A stretch of 64,000 bases of DNA from Chamaecyparis obtusa (GCA_027943335.1 BSBK01006427.1:2501-66500), one strand, 5' to 3'. Positions 1-13,726 are shown, numbered from the stretch's first letter. The notes: a model not told the origin generated them from the sequence alone. Made by a program: numbers and translations.

Positions 1-194
1 TGTTTCTTCACCGTATTTATTATATTAGGGATTTGGGATATCCTCATTTGTATCTACAGCTATTGCCTTTGGTTGTTGCAGGTTCTTTTCCCCTATTTGA
101 TATTTATCTTCAGGTGTCCACACTCATTCTGTTGGTTGTTGCTAGCGGGTCACAATCAGTGATTGGGAGAGCCCTATTTTGGCACCAGTCATGT

Positions 195-347
195 AGTACA
201 AGCACTACAATTGAGTTTATTTTCGGCATGACTTCAAAATTTTTGTATATCAACATGTGATAGAGTTTTTTTCCCAAACTTTATCACATGTTGATATACA
301 AAAATTTCCCAGCCCATGCCAAAAAACTCAATTCTAGTGCTTGTACT
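195..347. repeat. Small foldback (inverted repeat) element
   Basis: Two arms face each other. The inner arms at 240-262 and 282-304 are perfect 23-bp reverse complements around a 19-nt loop. The outer ends at 195 and 347 are also complementary (AGTACAAGCAC and its complement), with mismatches in between. It resembles a MITE or foldback sequence. No protein or clear target-site duplication was seen. Confidence 0.75.
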
Positions 348-382
348 GAGACCTTAAATTATTGAGCTTCTCTTTTGTTTCA

Positions 383-654
383 AGAATAGTTTAATATTCT
401 TTGAGAAACATGATTGTAGGCATCATGGTCATATATTTTTGGAAACAATGTAATTGAGTGGTATACCCAAATGATGGAGAGAAAACTTCTACACCTCTGG
501 CTCCAAGTTGTTCTCCATCCCGCAGTGTCAACTTGCAATAGGAGGTGTAGAAGTTGCACTCTGTCTGGGTATACAACTGAATTATGTTGTCTCCCAAAAT
601 GTGATCATGATGCCTACAATTATGTTTTGAGAATAGTTTAATTAACATTCTCTA
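383..654. repeat. Foldback repeat, short relative of the 799-1706 repeat
   Basis: The left arm (about 383-505) and right arm (about 540-654) are imperfect reverse complements carrying the same words: TGTAGGCATCATG, GTATACCCA and ACTTCTACACCTC. The outer part of the 799-1706 foldback has the same words, so the two belong to one family and this copy lacks the inner part. The minus-strand ORF across it is a by-product of the repeat. Confidence 0.7.
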
Positions 655-798
655 CTTAACATGGCCAACCACGTGAAGGTGGAAGCTCATCTAGCCCCTC
701 CTAGGAGCCTCTTATGACCCCTTATGACATTTTAAGACCTCTAAGATGTATTCTTAGAGGTTTTAAATGGTCGTAAAGGGTCATAAGGGGTCTTGGGA

Positions 799-1706
799 TA
801 CAACAACTAAGAAACATAATTATAGTCATCATGGTCCACATCTTTTTCGAGACAATGTAATTGAGTTGTCTACCCAAGCGATGGAGTGCAACTTCTACAG
901 CTTTGATTCCAAATTGACACTACGGGATTCAAAGACCATAGATAAGAAATAAATTTAGAGAGTAGAGGAGGGCCATAATGACAAAAATAATATAGGACAA
1001 ACCTCAAGTTAAATGAGGCAACTACAAACATTTTAATATATTTTTATTATTAAATAATGAAATTTGCATATACTAGTGTTCTAAGACCCCTCATTACATG
1101 ATTTATTATTGTAAGCCCCCTCTAACTTGCGCATCTAGAAAATGAAACTAAAACCTATTGGGATTGAGAAAAACCTTATAGAACAATAGCAGCTAGGAAG
1201 GATCACTTTCCAACATCTGTTGAATACATCTATTGGAGGACCTTGTATTCATGAGCTACAAATGCATTCAAAAGATGTATTCAACAGACGTTGGAAAGTG
1301 ATCATTCCTAGCCGTTGTTGTTCTATAAGGTTTGTCTCAATCCCAATAGGTTGTAGTTTCATTTTCTAGATGCGTAAGTTAGAGGGGGCTTACAATAATA
1401 AATCATGTAATGAGGGGGCTTAGAACACTAGTATATGTAAATTTCATTATTTAATAGTAAAAATCTATTAAAATGTTTACAATTGCCTCATTTAACTTGA
1501 GGTTCATCTTGTATTATTTTGGTCATTATGGACCTCCTCCACTCTCTAAATTTATTCCTTATCTATGGTCTTTGTATCCCATAGTGTCAACTTGGAATCA
1601 GAGGTGCAGAAGTTGGACTCCATCACTTGGGTATACAACTCAATTATGTTGTCTCCAAAAAATTGTGACTATGATGCCTACAATTATGTTTCTCAGCTGT
1701 TGTGAA
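799..1706. repeat. Long foldback element with arms of about 430 bp
   Basis: The sequence from 799 to about 1231 is matched in reverse complement by about 1278-1706, leaving a loop of about 46 nt. The inner arm words TTGAATACATCT and AGATGTATTCAA flank the loop, and CAACAACTAAGAAACAT at the left end pairs with the right end. Similarity looks high along the whole arm. It has no coding capacity. A foldback transposon, an inverted duplication or a hairpin-RNA locus are all possible. Confidence 0.85.
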
Positions 1707-4140
1707 ATCTTCATTTATGTTTCACATTTGTCATGTTTATACCTTCTCTCATTTGTTGGTGTAATTCCTATTTGAGTATCCCCATTCTCCTTTGCATCCA
1801 AAATGAACTCATTCCAATCCCTCATTGGAATAAAGGGAGACTTCATACCATGGTGCACTCAAACTTCAGCGAGACTTCATACCACACAGTGTCTGTAGAT
1901 TACGTTCAATGCATTATTACACTTGTATTGGTGGGAAAAATCTTGAAAACATGCAAAAGAGATTGCATTCAACCATGTTGTTTACATGACACATGTAGTT
2001 TACCTCCAGCGTAAATCAGTGTTGCGTACAAATCTGTGGACGCTGCTTGGTATGAAGCCTTGCTCAAGCTTGAAAATGATAGTCAATCCATAGTCAAGGT
2101 CAAGGAACAAATGCAATAACCAAGAAAACACTATACGTTAAATCATGTGATTGATAGCAGATTGGGGCTCACCTAAGCCATAAACATGAAGAATTATTCT
2201 AAAAAAAGATGTAAATCATATATATGCGCACTTGAGGCAAAGAGAAGTTATGTGATATCAATATTAAAATATTAGTTACAATATGAAAATACTAAACTAA
2301 CTAATTCCTGAGTTCATCTCTGCATATGGTCACAACAAAGATATGTGATTACAATACAGAGAAGGCATCATGAAAATATAATTTCATAATTTTCCCTAGC
2401 CTGACATGTTTTGCACTCAAATCCTTCATCGTGGATAAGTGGAGATGGGTGGATAGATGCAAATGAGTTGTCATCAACCCAACTAAAGTATCCACAACCA
2501 TTATTTCCCTATGATACCTAGTCTACATTAGTTATTATATTATAATAAATAGTATTTACATTAGAAACTTTAAATATATACACATTAGCAACCTTTTTCT
2601 ATTTGGACAACACCAAAATTGTCATCCAAGGTTGTTCGGTATCTGTGAAGTCTTCAACATACACTGCCCACCACCACATTGACAGTTTGGCACATAGACA
2701 AGAGTCATTGAGCCTATATCAATAATGCACCGCACCATCATTACTACATTTATTATTTTTATATGAAATACACCAAGGAGTAGCATCATAAATATTAACC
2801 ATTTACAATAATGAAAAGTAAACCTAAATCAAATAGCTCAATTTTTTATCAGCATGTGTAGTCTCTGTGTATATGAAAAATGAAAGAAATATGAAGTTGA
2901 AATAAAATAGTGAACAAAATAGTATTCTACATAGAGTGAATGAAATATACCATCAAAAGAAGGTGACAAAATCCTATCATGAAGCACAAACATAGGAAAT
3001 CAAAAAGGGACAAAAGACAAGAAATAAGAAAAATCATTACGACTATAGAAAAATCATTTATACTATAATCAAACAAAAGAAACACTCTTGGCCAACAATT
3101 TTCAAAATCATTATGACTATATAAAAATAATTAAGACTATACAAAATCAAATTTTAGACATGGATGGTTCTGATGCTTTGCCATTACAACAATTGAGCAT
3201 TCATCATTTGGTATTGTGCATTCCATTTAAGTATGTCAACAATGTTCAAAATCCTGTCACCAAGCACAGATAAGAAATAAGAAAAATCAAGTTCTAGAAA
3301 TGGATGGTTTTGATATTGCTTTGCCATTACAACAATTGAGCATTCATCATTTGGTAGTTATTGGTGTATTCCATTTAAGTTTTTCAATTTCCATGTTTAT
3401 TTGTATGTTCTTTATGTTTTTGGCTTGTCTCCCTTGCAAGGGATACGTTGATAGGTAATTAGTTTGAAAGCATAATGATTTGATAGTCTTTTTTCAGGAT
3501 AGGTGTAATCATCCCACCAACCTTAATTAGCAACATTAGTGTCCTATCATTGCACAAGTGCAAGACGGTAAGGCTCTATTCAAGGAGGGAAGAAAAAAAG
3601 GTCATTTTAACCTTACAAGGCAAGAGGAGAGATAGTCCAAATAATTCTATGGTGACTGTCCCAAACAACAGACAAATGATGGAATTGCTAACATGTTTTC
3701 TTTTCATGTTTCTAACAAGTTTGTTGCAAATAGAACCATCATTACAATAGAACCACTCTTTCAAGATATTTGTGGCCAAATCAACCTAGATAAAGAAAGA
3801 AGATTCATCATGGAAGATAAATAATTATGAATGATAATAGAAGATAAATAATATAATAATGATAGATGTTGATGAATATTATTAATGGATCAAATAATAA
3901 CATATTGATAGATGAAAGAATAATTATTTTAGTGTCTACAAGCTCCATTAGCTAAAATCACGACCAACCAAACATGGTTTTGGCAGTTGTAATAGGATTA
4001 TATATACACTAAACAAGGAATGTAGAGGCTAGATCCCTGGTATGTATGGATGAGAACAAGAAATAAAAGATAAAAACTAGTTTGTGTGCAATTTGTGATT
4101 TTGGAAAGGTCTTAAGAGCCTTGTTTTGGATTCCATTTTC
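1707..4140. other. No gene recognised; AT-rich spacer
   Basis: Only short chance ORFs occur. Nothing resembles a known protein domain, and the only structure noted is the local duplication at 3149-3379. Confidence 0.5.
3149..3379. repeat. Local direct duplication
   Basis: A segment of about 85 bp containing TTGCCATTACAACAATTGAG occurs at about 3149-3231 and again at about 3289-3379, with small insertions in the second copy. The sequence AGAAATAAGAAAAATCA also recurs upstream near 3018 and near 3268, suggesting a longer, worn tandem duplication. Confidence 0.7.
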
Positions 4141-4329
4141 TTTATGCAATAAGGGCCCGTTTGGTGCATGGAATAACAAATGTCAGATATAGTCAATTCT
4201 GGAAGATGCTGCAATTTTGGAAGATACAAATTCTGAAAATGATTTTCAGAATATGAGATGACCTATTTGGTTCACCCGAGAGATGACTAAGAAGATGCAT
4301 AAGGAATTTTAATTCTATAATTTAATTTC

Positions 4330-4525
4330 TTTAAATTCATGTGTATACGTTTGTATATATACATAAATACATATATGTGCATGTATATACATATATACAC
4401 ACATGTGTATATATACACATACACACATGTGTATGTGTGTATACATATGTGAATATGCACACATATGTATATATACACACATACACACATGTGTGTGTAT
4501 ACACACACATACACACATATACAAT
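4330..4525. repeat. TA/CA/GT compound microsatellite
   Basis: About 200 bp of alternating purine-pyrimidine sequence (GTATATATACA, ACACACATGTG and similar words). It gives long overlapping Tyr/Val/Cys/His-rich ORFs in several frames on both strands, which are artefacts. Confidence 0.9.
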
Positions 4526-6690
4526 CATTTAAACATGGACAATGACTAAGTATTGTGACCTCTCAAATTAAGATTGAAGATTTAAACAAAGTTATGACAT
4601 TTTTCTTATGACAAACAACCCTAGGAATAGATTATGGCAAGTTTTAGTAAATTTGTCATAACTTTCCATATACTTAATAAAAAGGCACCAATCCAGTTCC
4701 AAAATAAATTTAACTCTCCCTTCAAAATCTTCCAATATACTTCTAGATTCATTCAAATAGAACTCCAACATAAATGTGTCTTGGAACAACATAAAAATGT
4801 GCTGCTAGATTCATAAAGACTTTCATGAAAATATGATGAAAACTAGTTCCAAATCGAATTATATTATAATTGGATTTTTATATGAATTCAAGCTAAAGGA
4901 CTTGGTGAAGACACCTATACTGGTGTTAATGTCAAAAAGAGTAATGTCTAAAGTAAAATTGAAGCCATGATGAAGTATCAATTCTCCTTACTAGAAAATA
5001 AAATCCATGAATCAATGAGAATATGGTTAAGTGGCATAGATTTTATGAAGATGTCTTATGGTTCTTGGCTGTCCTATACAGGGGTTTTGCAAGATCATGT
5101 TTCCTTTTTTTTTCAAGCTATGTAAGATCAGCTAATGGGGACTGATGATGATAGGTTTTTTAACATTAGTGATCCTATGGTCTATGATGACAAGGAAAGA
5201 GAAAGTGTTTGGGATCACAAAAAAGGATCCACGTAGGGAAAGATAGGGAGGATAGGAGGGCTAGAAAGACAATTATAGGCTTCCACATGGAAATCGAGTT
5301 GCGGTTGAGCAAGTGAATTTTGAGTGGGAAAGTCAAAACTCAAGATGGAATTGATTTATTGAGTAAGAAAACATTTTCAAACAACTTGGAGTGTACTGAT
5401 TTCAATTAACTCAATACTCATGGAAGGTAACCAGCTTTGGAAGCCTATTTGGTAGGTATAGGCATGGGTAGGATGTATGTAGAGTTGGTGTTGGGAGACA
5501 AAGTATTGTAGTGAAGTTTTTTTATCAATAAAACTATATTTATTCTCTGTAATTTACTCTCTGTCTCATGGTACAATCCAAGAACAGTGAGTTCCTAGGA
5601 TGGATTGAAATGTGTTTGGGATTGGTTCTCAATGTAAAAATGTTTTATTAGTTATTTCTTACCTTTCCACACCTTCTTTTTACTATTTCATTTCATTTTG
5701 AATTAGGAATGTTGGACTGGTATTCCTAGGACAACGACTGGTAGGGTACAGTTAGTTTGGTAGTTTGAACTTTTCTTTATGATGTTGTTAGTTCAAAGTA
5801 AAATCTAATTTGGATGGTAGGAGGATAAAATAGAATACAATAGTTGTTAAAATAATGTACTTTGGGCCACCACAAAATTCATTCCTTAAATTATTATTAT
5901 TATTATTATTTGCCTCAAAAAAATGTATTGAGAAATCATCAAGTGTATTTTCCTATCAAGAGTTAGAGAATCCAAATATAATAGCAATCTCAACAAAAAC
6001 AATTTGAAAATATTAGAAATCTTGAAGTAGATGTTCAAGAGTTTCTATGTAACCTCTACATTCTAGAATATACCTATGAGAGCTCTACCATCCACTTCTT
6101 TGAAGTGAATCTAAAGTTAAGACTTTATGATTAAGAGAGAGACACAAAAAAATGTCATTTTAAAAGGAATGTCAACCTTCCAAATTTGTTTCCACCACAA
6201 CATATCTTTCCACTGAATAAAAAATAATATAGATTTACTTGACCAAGTTTCGTAATAAACTTCAATCAATAATCTTTGCTACCACAAAAATTAGTCCAAT
6301 ATATTAAGTTTTTATATTCATGTATGTTTTCTAGTCAAAATATCCATATAATCATTCCACATAACTTTGTTGTTAGCAATGAAACCCAAAAGACTCCCTA
6401 ATTCATCCTTGCATCTAGATAATGGTAAGTGCATGATCAATAGTTTATGGCATATCATAGCATATCATAAAATAATGTAGGTAAAGTATGAGGCTAGCCA
6501 AAAGAATAAAATATGATGGGGGTAATTAGGACAAATTATCTAACTATTTATATAAAGGTTCTTTATTCATTTATTCTTTGAACATAGAAGTGCAATTTAG
6601 ATTGAGTTTTATTCAACATTTGTTGTCTCATTCATTATAATATGGACACTTGTCAAGCTCTCTTTTGATCTTCTTGTAGTATTTCTTTAT
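4526..6690. other. No gene recognised; AT-rich spacer
   Basis: No domain is recognisable in any frame. A short ATT microsatellite lies at about 5890-5911. Near 4147 the words GGGCCCGTTTGGTGC resemble ends of some hAT-type MITEs, but no matching opposite end was found. Confidence 0.45.
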
Positions 6691-6699
6691 TTTTGAGCA

Positions 6700-6930
6700 C
6701 ACAAGACAACAAAGTGGGGGGAGTTGAATAAATTGTATTATAAAACCTTAAATTTTTTACTACTTCATATGTCAAAATATTTACTTCATGAATCAACAAC
6801 AATGTAACAATGAAAGAATAATGAATTCTACACAATTGCACAAGTGAACACTAGATTTATATGGAAAACCTAGCTAGGGAAGAACCACAATGAGAAAAGC
6901 CACAATATAGAATAATTTACATAAATTATT
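6700..6930 (-). repeat. Degenerate copia LTR end (C/H-like)
   Basis: GTGGGGGGAGTTGAAT at about 6710, followed about 150 bp later by a TATGGAAAACCTAGC...GGAAGAACCACAATG block, follows the same order as the LTRs of elements C (21345, 53492) and H (57170, 63489), where a run of G precedes TGAATCAGT and a GGAAACCC...GGGAAAA block follows. This suggests a worn LTR of the same broad copia group in the same orientation. Its far end could not be placed. Confidence 0.4.
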
Positions 6931-8533
6931 TTACATCTAAAGCACAAGGAAGAAACTACTCCATAAAATAACGGCTTTATGGTTATACCAAAGCTATTTT
7001 AGTACTCAATTTTAATGATAAAATTTAGATGAGGCTACAACCTTAAAATATTACATGAAGAACAAAAAAAAATATCCATCACAACAAATATGTACCATTA
7101 GCAGCCTTTATCATACTACTTGAAACTTCAAACACTTTTGAATGTAGATACCTTCAGCTCATTTCTTTCAACAATCATTTGTCATTTTTCTCACACACTT
7201 CACAATCAAAAGCACTTCCAAAAATTTCTCACATTCTAAATGATTTGATCTTTCATTATATCCTTTGCATGCACAAACAAACTTTTCCAAGTTAGCAACA
7301 TTAAAATGTACGAACATGAAATGTAAGACGACCAAATATGTTGGCCCCAAAAACTTATACGATGAAAGGAAATTGAAAGATAACCAACCCTAGAGATAAA
7401 TGAAGCCCAAAACATATTGACACAGTTCTCAAAGCTATTGTAAACTTCAAAACAGATCTACAATCAGTATAGTTCATGAAAAAAAACCTCTTATCCTCTT
7501 ATTATTTAGTTCAATCATCAAATAGTACCAGAACAGAATAAAGATGTCATCTTGACCATAAAGGAATATCATATGATATTAAACATTCCTTCAACACCAT
7601 CAACACACTTGTCACATTATTTAGGCTAGTACAAATGTATTGAAACTAAGAATTATATCACCATATGCAACTAATCAACCAATCTTTGAGATGCCTATCA
7701 ATTAGAGTCAGTTGTTGTTGTTAAGTTGAGAATATAAAACTTGAAGGGAAGTAATTTGCAAAAAATATGAGAATATTCCCCAAGTTGTAAGAGGAAATTC
7801 TAAAATTCTTAGAAATGTAGAGAATATATTATCTTCTAAGATCTATGAGCACAACTTCCAAACCACATAAAGATATCTTCAAGAAAAGAGAAACAGAGAA
7901 AATTAATGAGCTAGATAGAGAACATGCCCGGTTTGACACCAGTCAAATAGAAACTAGTTTGCTTCAAGGATGAATAGTTTTGGTGATGAACTATGTAAGG
8001 GGGGAGAATTTATGAAGTTTTTATGTAGTTGTTTTAATTTGGGAATGATTTTAGAGGACTAGTTCAAAAGACCCTAGGAAGTGGGCCTCTATGAGTGAGG
8101 GTTTAGTGGCTAAGGCCATAGGTGAAGGGTGGAGACTTGGTCTGTTGAACCAGGCCTCCTAGGGCATTATGTGGCTTCCATCTCCCAGCTTTTTGATGAT
8201 CCAAACCTGCATGATCACAAAGAGCATCACGTCGCTAGTAGATACCCATGGTGGAGGTGCGGGTTATGCTTGATAGTTGTCTATCAATATGCCACTAAGT
8301 CTTCAAACAATTTTAACCAATGTTCTCTAGAACTATCAACTATCCCAGAGACCCTCCAAATCTAATTGATCAAGTTAGATTGGGATCTATTTGGACTTCT
8401 TACATAGTGGGTACCATCAGTGGTTACAATCACCAAGAAAAATTTAGTGTTTCAGAGATCCACATACCCGATCTATGACTCAGTTTCAAAACCTTCCAAT
8501 ATTATACTGTTGTAGACATATTTTCCTTTCTCT
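6931..8533. other. No gene recognised
   Basis: The sequence may contain the rest of the worn LTR beginning near 6700. The short ORF at 8129-8365 has no recognisable motif. Confidence 0.4.
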
Positions 8534-9306
8534 AGCTAAATACATGGCTTATATTTAGCCTAGGGTTTTGTCTAGGAAGAAACTCGACAACCCATACAAC
8601 TCTGAGTGTTGGGTGTATTATGATACATTACCCTAATTTGACTTTCATCCAGTGGCATTAGAAAACCAGTGGAGAAAATACAATTTAGGGTCATGATTTC
8701 ATGACAGGGTCGAGGACAATGGCTATGCTTTCGACCTATCAAAGAATCACTTTGTTTTGATAGTGTTAACCAAACTGTGACAATTTGAAATTTGAGACTA
8801 CAGTTACATATTTGAATTTGCTAACAAATGATAGACTGTGAATAAAAACAAAGAACACGACTGTCAACAACTAATTCAAAAGTTTCGAATAACAGTTCCT
8901 AAAGTGATTTTGTAGAAAATAATCATTCTATCTTTTGAATCAGAAAACTATGTATAATGAAATGCCTCACTGATCAAACAAACACTCTGTGGACATATCA
9001 AAATGTTTCTACAGTGACATCAAATTTTTCTATCTATTACAATGACTGACCCTGAGTTAAATACATGGCTTATATTTAGCCTAGGGTTTTGTCCAGGAAG
9101 CAACTCGACAACCCATACAACTCTAAGTGTTGGGTGTATTATGATACATTACCCTAATTTAACTTTCATCCAGTGGCATTAGAAAACTAGTGGAGAAAAT
9201 ACAAAATAGGGTCATGATTTCATGACAGGGTCAAGGACAATGGCTATGCTTTGTCATTTTTGCAGTGACATCAAACTTGTCTATCTATTACAATGACTGA
9301 CCCTAA
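8534..9306. repeat. Direct duplication, second copy shortened
   Basis: A block of about 200 bp at 8534-8743 (TACATGGCTTATATTTAGCC ... GACAATGGCTATGCTTT) recurs at 9056-9253 with few differences. A second block, CAGTGACATCAAA ... ACAATGACTGACCCT, occurs at about 9010-9055 and 9260-9306. In the first copy about 262 bp separate the two blocks, but in the second they are nearly adjacent. This fits a tandem duplication of about 520 bp followed by a deletion in copy two, or an insertion in copy one. Confidence 0.8.
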
Positions 9307-10237
9307 GCCTAAAACAAAAAATGACATATTCAAAAGATAACCAAACATTCTTCAATAATGATAAATTTGTCCTCCTTCACACGCTGCAGTCCTCCTTCAA
9401 ATTTTCCCGTAAAAATGAAATGAGAAATGAAACTTTATTTATTTCTTTTAAGTTATGCCTGTTTTTGTCAATATTTCGACATACATGGTAGTGGTCAAAA
9501 TTTCGACCAACACGGGCATGTATTAAAAAAAAAGAAATATTTGCTTCTATAATCCAACTAACTTAAACCTTTTTAATTGATAGTCAAAAATGTAATTGGT
9601 AGAGCGTATGCCCCCATGTTAAAGTCATTGCTAACAATTTAACAGGAGCAATGGCTTTAACAGAAACATAAACAACTCCACTGATTATGTTTCCACATCG
9701 AGATGCCCCCAGATGAAGACAAATCAAGGGAAATATAACAAAAACATACAGAGAACATAGAAGAGATCTACCTACCATGGGGTCAGTATGATCATAAGAT
9801 AATATATTAATAATATTATTGCAAATGAATTGACATCATTCCCCAAATAAAGTAGAACTATGATCATAAAGGAGGAAAGATCACATAAGATATACAAAGG
9901 AGAATCTTTTCAGACAATGACATGGAGACCAAAAATAATTAGTGCTACCATATCTCGAATCCATGTAGATTACACAAGGAAACATTTACGAACAATAGCA
10001 CATTTACAACATAACATGGAACAATGCATAGAAGAATACAGATACATATAGAAGATTTTAAACAATAGTTTCAATTCCTTTATCACCTTGTACCAACTGA
10101 GTAACAAGGATTGTATAAAAGAATAAAACAACATTTAGAAAACACATTACGGGAGAAGCATGGTATAGAAGGAAAAACAAACAACAAAGCTACCATGAAG
10201 GACAAGCCAATCAAGCATGCTGCCTACTCTCCCCATC
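9307..10237. other. No gene recognised
   Basis: This lies downstream of the minus-strand Gag-protease remnant G. No 3' LTR of that element could be identified here. Confidence 0.4.
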
Positions 10238-13200
10238 TCATTGTATATCATTTAGGGAAGGTGGGTAACTCACAAGAGGGACTATATCAGATATAGTAGG
10301 AATGATAGACAATTCCAAACAAGGATCATCTCGAGAATCACAATGTTTGACACTAGGTGTAAGAGTTAATTGTGATGAAATCATATTAGGTAACTCAATG
10401 TCAATGTCAATAGTCTCATATTTATCATTAACATCATCAGTATCATCAAGAGTATCTTCTTCATCCAAATTAATCAAAATAGGATCTAAGATATGAATAG
10501 AATCATCATAATCATGCATCTTAACATCATTATTAGTAAAAACTTCTTCTAACACATCATGCATAGATTTATCCGAAGAAGGTAGAGATCTTTGAAGAAT
10601 AGAATTATGAGCTTTAGCATGAGCATGATGCTTCTTATGACATCCATTATCAGATCAATTATGCTTTGATTTATTTGAAATAGGTTGAGAATAAGGCAAG
10701 ACAATCATAGGATCCTTCACATGTTCTTTAGGAAGATCAATAGGATTATCAACAATAGGAGGAATAATCACAGGATTTCTTAGGTTGTTTAGGAAGACTA
10801 GTAGAAGGAGCTTGATTAATAGAACTAGAAGCTATAGTTAAAGGAGGTATAAAAGGTGTAGGAAAAAGACCATGATTAAGCTTCATAGGAGGTATGCTTA
10901 ATTCAAGAATTTTATGATGTTTATAAGCTTGATATGAATGAAAAATATTATCAGGTCAAGGATGACATGAATTAGGTAATGAAGGCCAAAAGAAATCAAG
11001 AGCAACACAATCTCTAGGCCTAGAAGGTTGATATAAAATATGATTAACTATCTTCACTTCTTCATCATGAATTAATTTAAGAAACTTATGGATAGGTGAA
11101 GTAACAACATGGATGGCATTCAACCAGGGCAAACCTAGATTAACTTGAAATTGATCAGAAGTAGGAACAACAACAAAGGTAGTGTTCACAATTTTTCCAC
11201 AAAGTTCAATAGGTAAAGTAATAGAACCAAAGTATGGATAAAGAAAACCATTACAAGTTTGAATCCACACATCTGATGTATCATAAGAATCACGTTGTAA
11301 GATTTTCATAAAAAGATTTTCTTTAGTTATAACATTGACTAAGGATGTAGCATCAACAAGACAACCATGAGTAGGTTTCTAAGAAATCTTTGCAAAAATG
11401 TAAAGGGGACCATCAGGAGCTTTAAAAGTCTCAGAATGATCAAAGGTAATCAAAAGTTCCTGAGGTCTTTTATTCTTAGGTTGTTGTCAAGGTTTAGGTT
11501 GAGTTTTCATTTTAGGTTTAGGTTTTGGTCGATATTGAGATTGAACTTGAGGTTGAATTTGAGGTTGAGGTTGAGGTTGAGATTGAGGTGGAAATCCTGA
11601 TTGACCAAGATGCTCCACTTGATTAACAACATTATTGAGATCATCCCTCTTTGAATCATATACAATTTCCATAGTAGATGGCTGATCAATGGTATTAGTA
11701 TCATGCATAGGTAAAGGATTCGTATAGATTTGAATTTTTTTATTAGGAGGAGAGAAATATTTGTTCCCACTACCATCAAGATTATCAACAGATAATGCAT
11801 TAGAGTCAATTAAGTCTTGAACCTTATGTTTTATAGAATAACACTTCTCAGTATCATGACCATTCTGACAATGATATTGACAAAAAGCATTTTTATCAAA
11901 AGATTTAGATGCAATCATAGCAGGTAAAAGAGGTCAAATAGGAGGTAAAGTAATCATATTAGTAGTTAACAACCTATTCATAATAGTATGTAAAGATTCA
12001 AAAAGAGGAGTAAATGTATGATTTAATCAAAAAGCAGTAGATGCAGAAGTGGCATTGTGAGATGCAAAAACAACTTGATCAGCAACTGCATTCACTTGTT
12101 TGTTTATCTTGGCATAATTATTGAATTTGTGAAATTTGTTAGGATTAGGAGCAGCATCACTCTTATCAATTGGAACAGGATCCATTGGAGTGGTGCTCTC
12201 AATTTGACTCACTTGTAATTGATAATGATGAAACACTACAAAAAGTTGTTGAAAAGAGGTCAATTCAGTAAGCAAAATCTTATCTTTAATATCCTTTTGC
12301 AAATTTGAAATAAACATATGTTGAATATCAATATCAGGAATAGGATAGTAAATCTAAGTATGAAAATGCTTAAATCTACCAATAAATTTAGTTAATTTTT
12401 CCTTAGCACTTTGTTTACAATGCAAAAAATCAATCAAAGACACTTGTGGGGCAATGTTGTTTTGAAATTGTTGAATAAAGGCATTAGTAAGTTTTGGAAA
12501 GGAATCAATAGAATAAGTAGGCAAGGAACAATACCATTGTAAGGCCTTGTCATGGAAGGTTTTGGAAAATAGCTTGGCTAAAATCCTATGGTCATGAGCA
12601 TAATCACTACAAAGGATGTGGAATGTTTTAACATGATGGACAAGATCTCCTTTTCTATTATAATTCTCAAGATGACACATATCACCTTGCTAAGGAATAG
12701 GAGTAAAAATAATATCCAAGGACAAAGGACTTCCCATGTCACATGTAGGAATACTAAAATTGTTTTGAGTTAAGGAAGCAAGTTGTTGTTGTAAGGATGA
12801 CACAGTTTGATCCAAACTAATGATTGTTGAATCATTAGAGGAAATTAGAGGAATAGAAACATTAGACACACTTGGTAAAGTGTAAGAGGTTGTAGGAATG
12901 GAAGATACTACTAGAGGAACACTAGGAACTACAATTGGAAGCAGATTGGAATAAGTAAAAGGAAAATTATGATATGAAGGTTGTGATGTAGGAAGGGACA
13001 TGGGAGGAACACTCATAGGAATAGAGGGAACCATCATAGTCACCAAAGAAGGAGTATAGGTAGGAATACTAGGTAAAGGATTATAAGGAGGTTCAACACT
13101 AGTGATAGGAGGAATCAACCCTAAATCTTGAGCTTCTTGAGCTAAAGGTTTAAAATTTGAATGCATGAGGTGAGTCATAACATGCAAGAGGTTAACACCT

Positions 13201-13529
13201 TGATCACTATCATGGAGAACTTTCTTAATAGCCTCTATATCTTGAATAGAATCTTGATTAGGGTTCTCTTGAATAAGCCAATTACCCATTTTATCAAGTT
13301 TAGTTGAAAGCTTTTGAACTTGTTCGAGAGGAACTCTTAAAGCATCATCCTCATCATGAGATGAGTGAGAAGAGTTTTTCTCCATAGTAGGATTGGAATC
13401 ATGAAGAATCAAATTATCATCTGGGATCCTAAGGAAAGGAGAGGAAGATTTAGGATCAAAGGCACCCATGAGTCTACAACTTCTTCTAATCAAAATGTTA
13501 TAAGTAGGACTAGTGGTAGTAAATCTCAT
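10238..13529 (-). pseudogene. Element G Gag-protease remnant (Tat-like Ty3/gypsy)
   Basis: From the ATG at 13529 one frame can be followed down to about 10956, interrupted by stops; the last part (10564-10238) is in another frame. In order it has a Pro/Ser-rich N-terminal half, a Gag helical region around 12680-12100 (ALQWYCSLP, LTKFIGRFK), an unusual zinc-finger-like motif C-x2-H-x4-GH-x4-C near 11880, a Gln-Pro/Lys-Pro repeat at about 11490-11600, and a retropepsin-like segment near 11370-11100 (LVDATSLVNVI, then LGLPWLNAIHV). The same zinc-finger spacing occurs in B's Gag, placing G in the same broad lineage. No reverse transcriptase or integrase follows, so it is either a truncated element or a Gag-protease-only non-autonomous one. 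Confidence 0.7.
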
Positions 13530-13726
13530 AAACCAATGTAATGAAAATGAACTAAACTAAGAACACATAAAGCATGGATATTTTTGTATTTTTGAAATCT
13601 AATTAGCATTCAAGATCTAACACAAAATAAAAATCCCATACCAACAAGATAAAAGGAAATCTAACACCACAAAACACAATAGGGCATCCAATTCCACAAA
13701 AGAAAGGAGAGTAAGTATGTCGAGTT

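Noticed and set aside
4140..4300. GGGCCCGTTTGG start resembling a hAT-type MITE end
   Set aside because: No inverted partner or target duplication was found within several kb.
4287..4532. Several overlapping ORFs rich in Tyr, Val, Cys and His
   Set aside because: They are translations of the TA/CA microsatellite in different frames.
9590..9640. AATTGGTAGAGCGTATG resembles a tRNA A-box (possible tRNA or SINE)
   Set aside because: No B-box, no acceptor or T-arm pairing and no poly-A tail could be found nearby.
11470..11600. TTTAGG and TTGAGG repeats looking like interstitial telomere sequence
   Set aside because: The repeats are in phase with the Gag frame on the minus strand (Gln-Pro and Lys-Pro repeats) and do not follow TTTAGGG.
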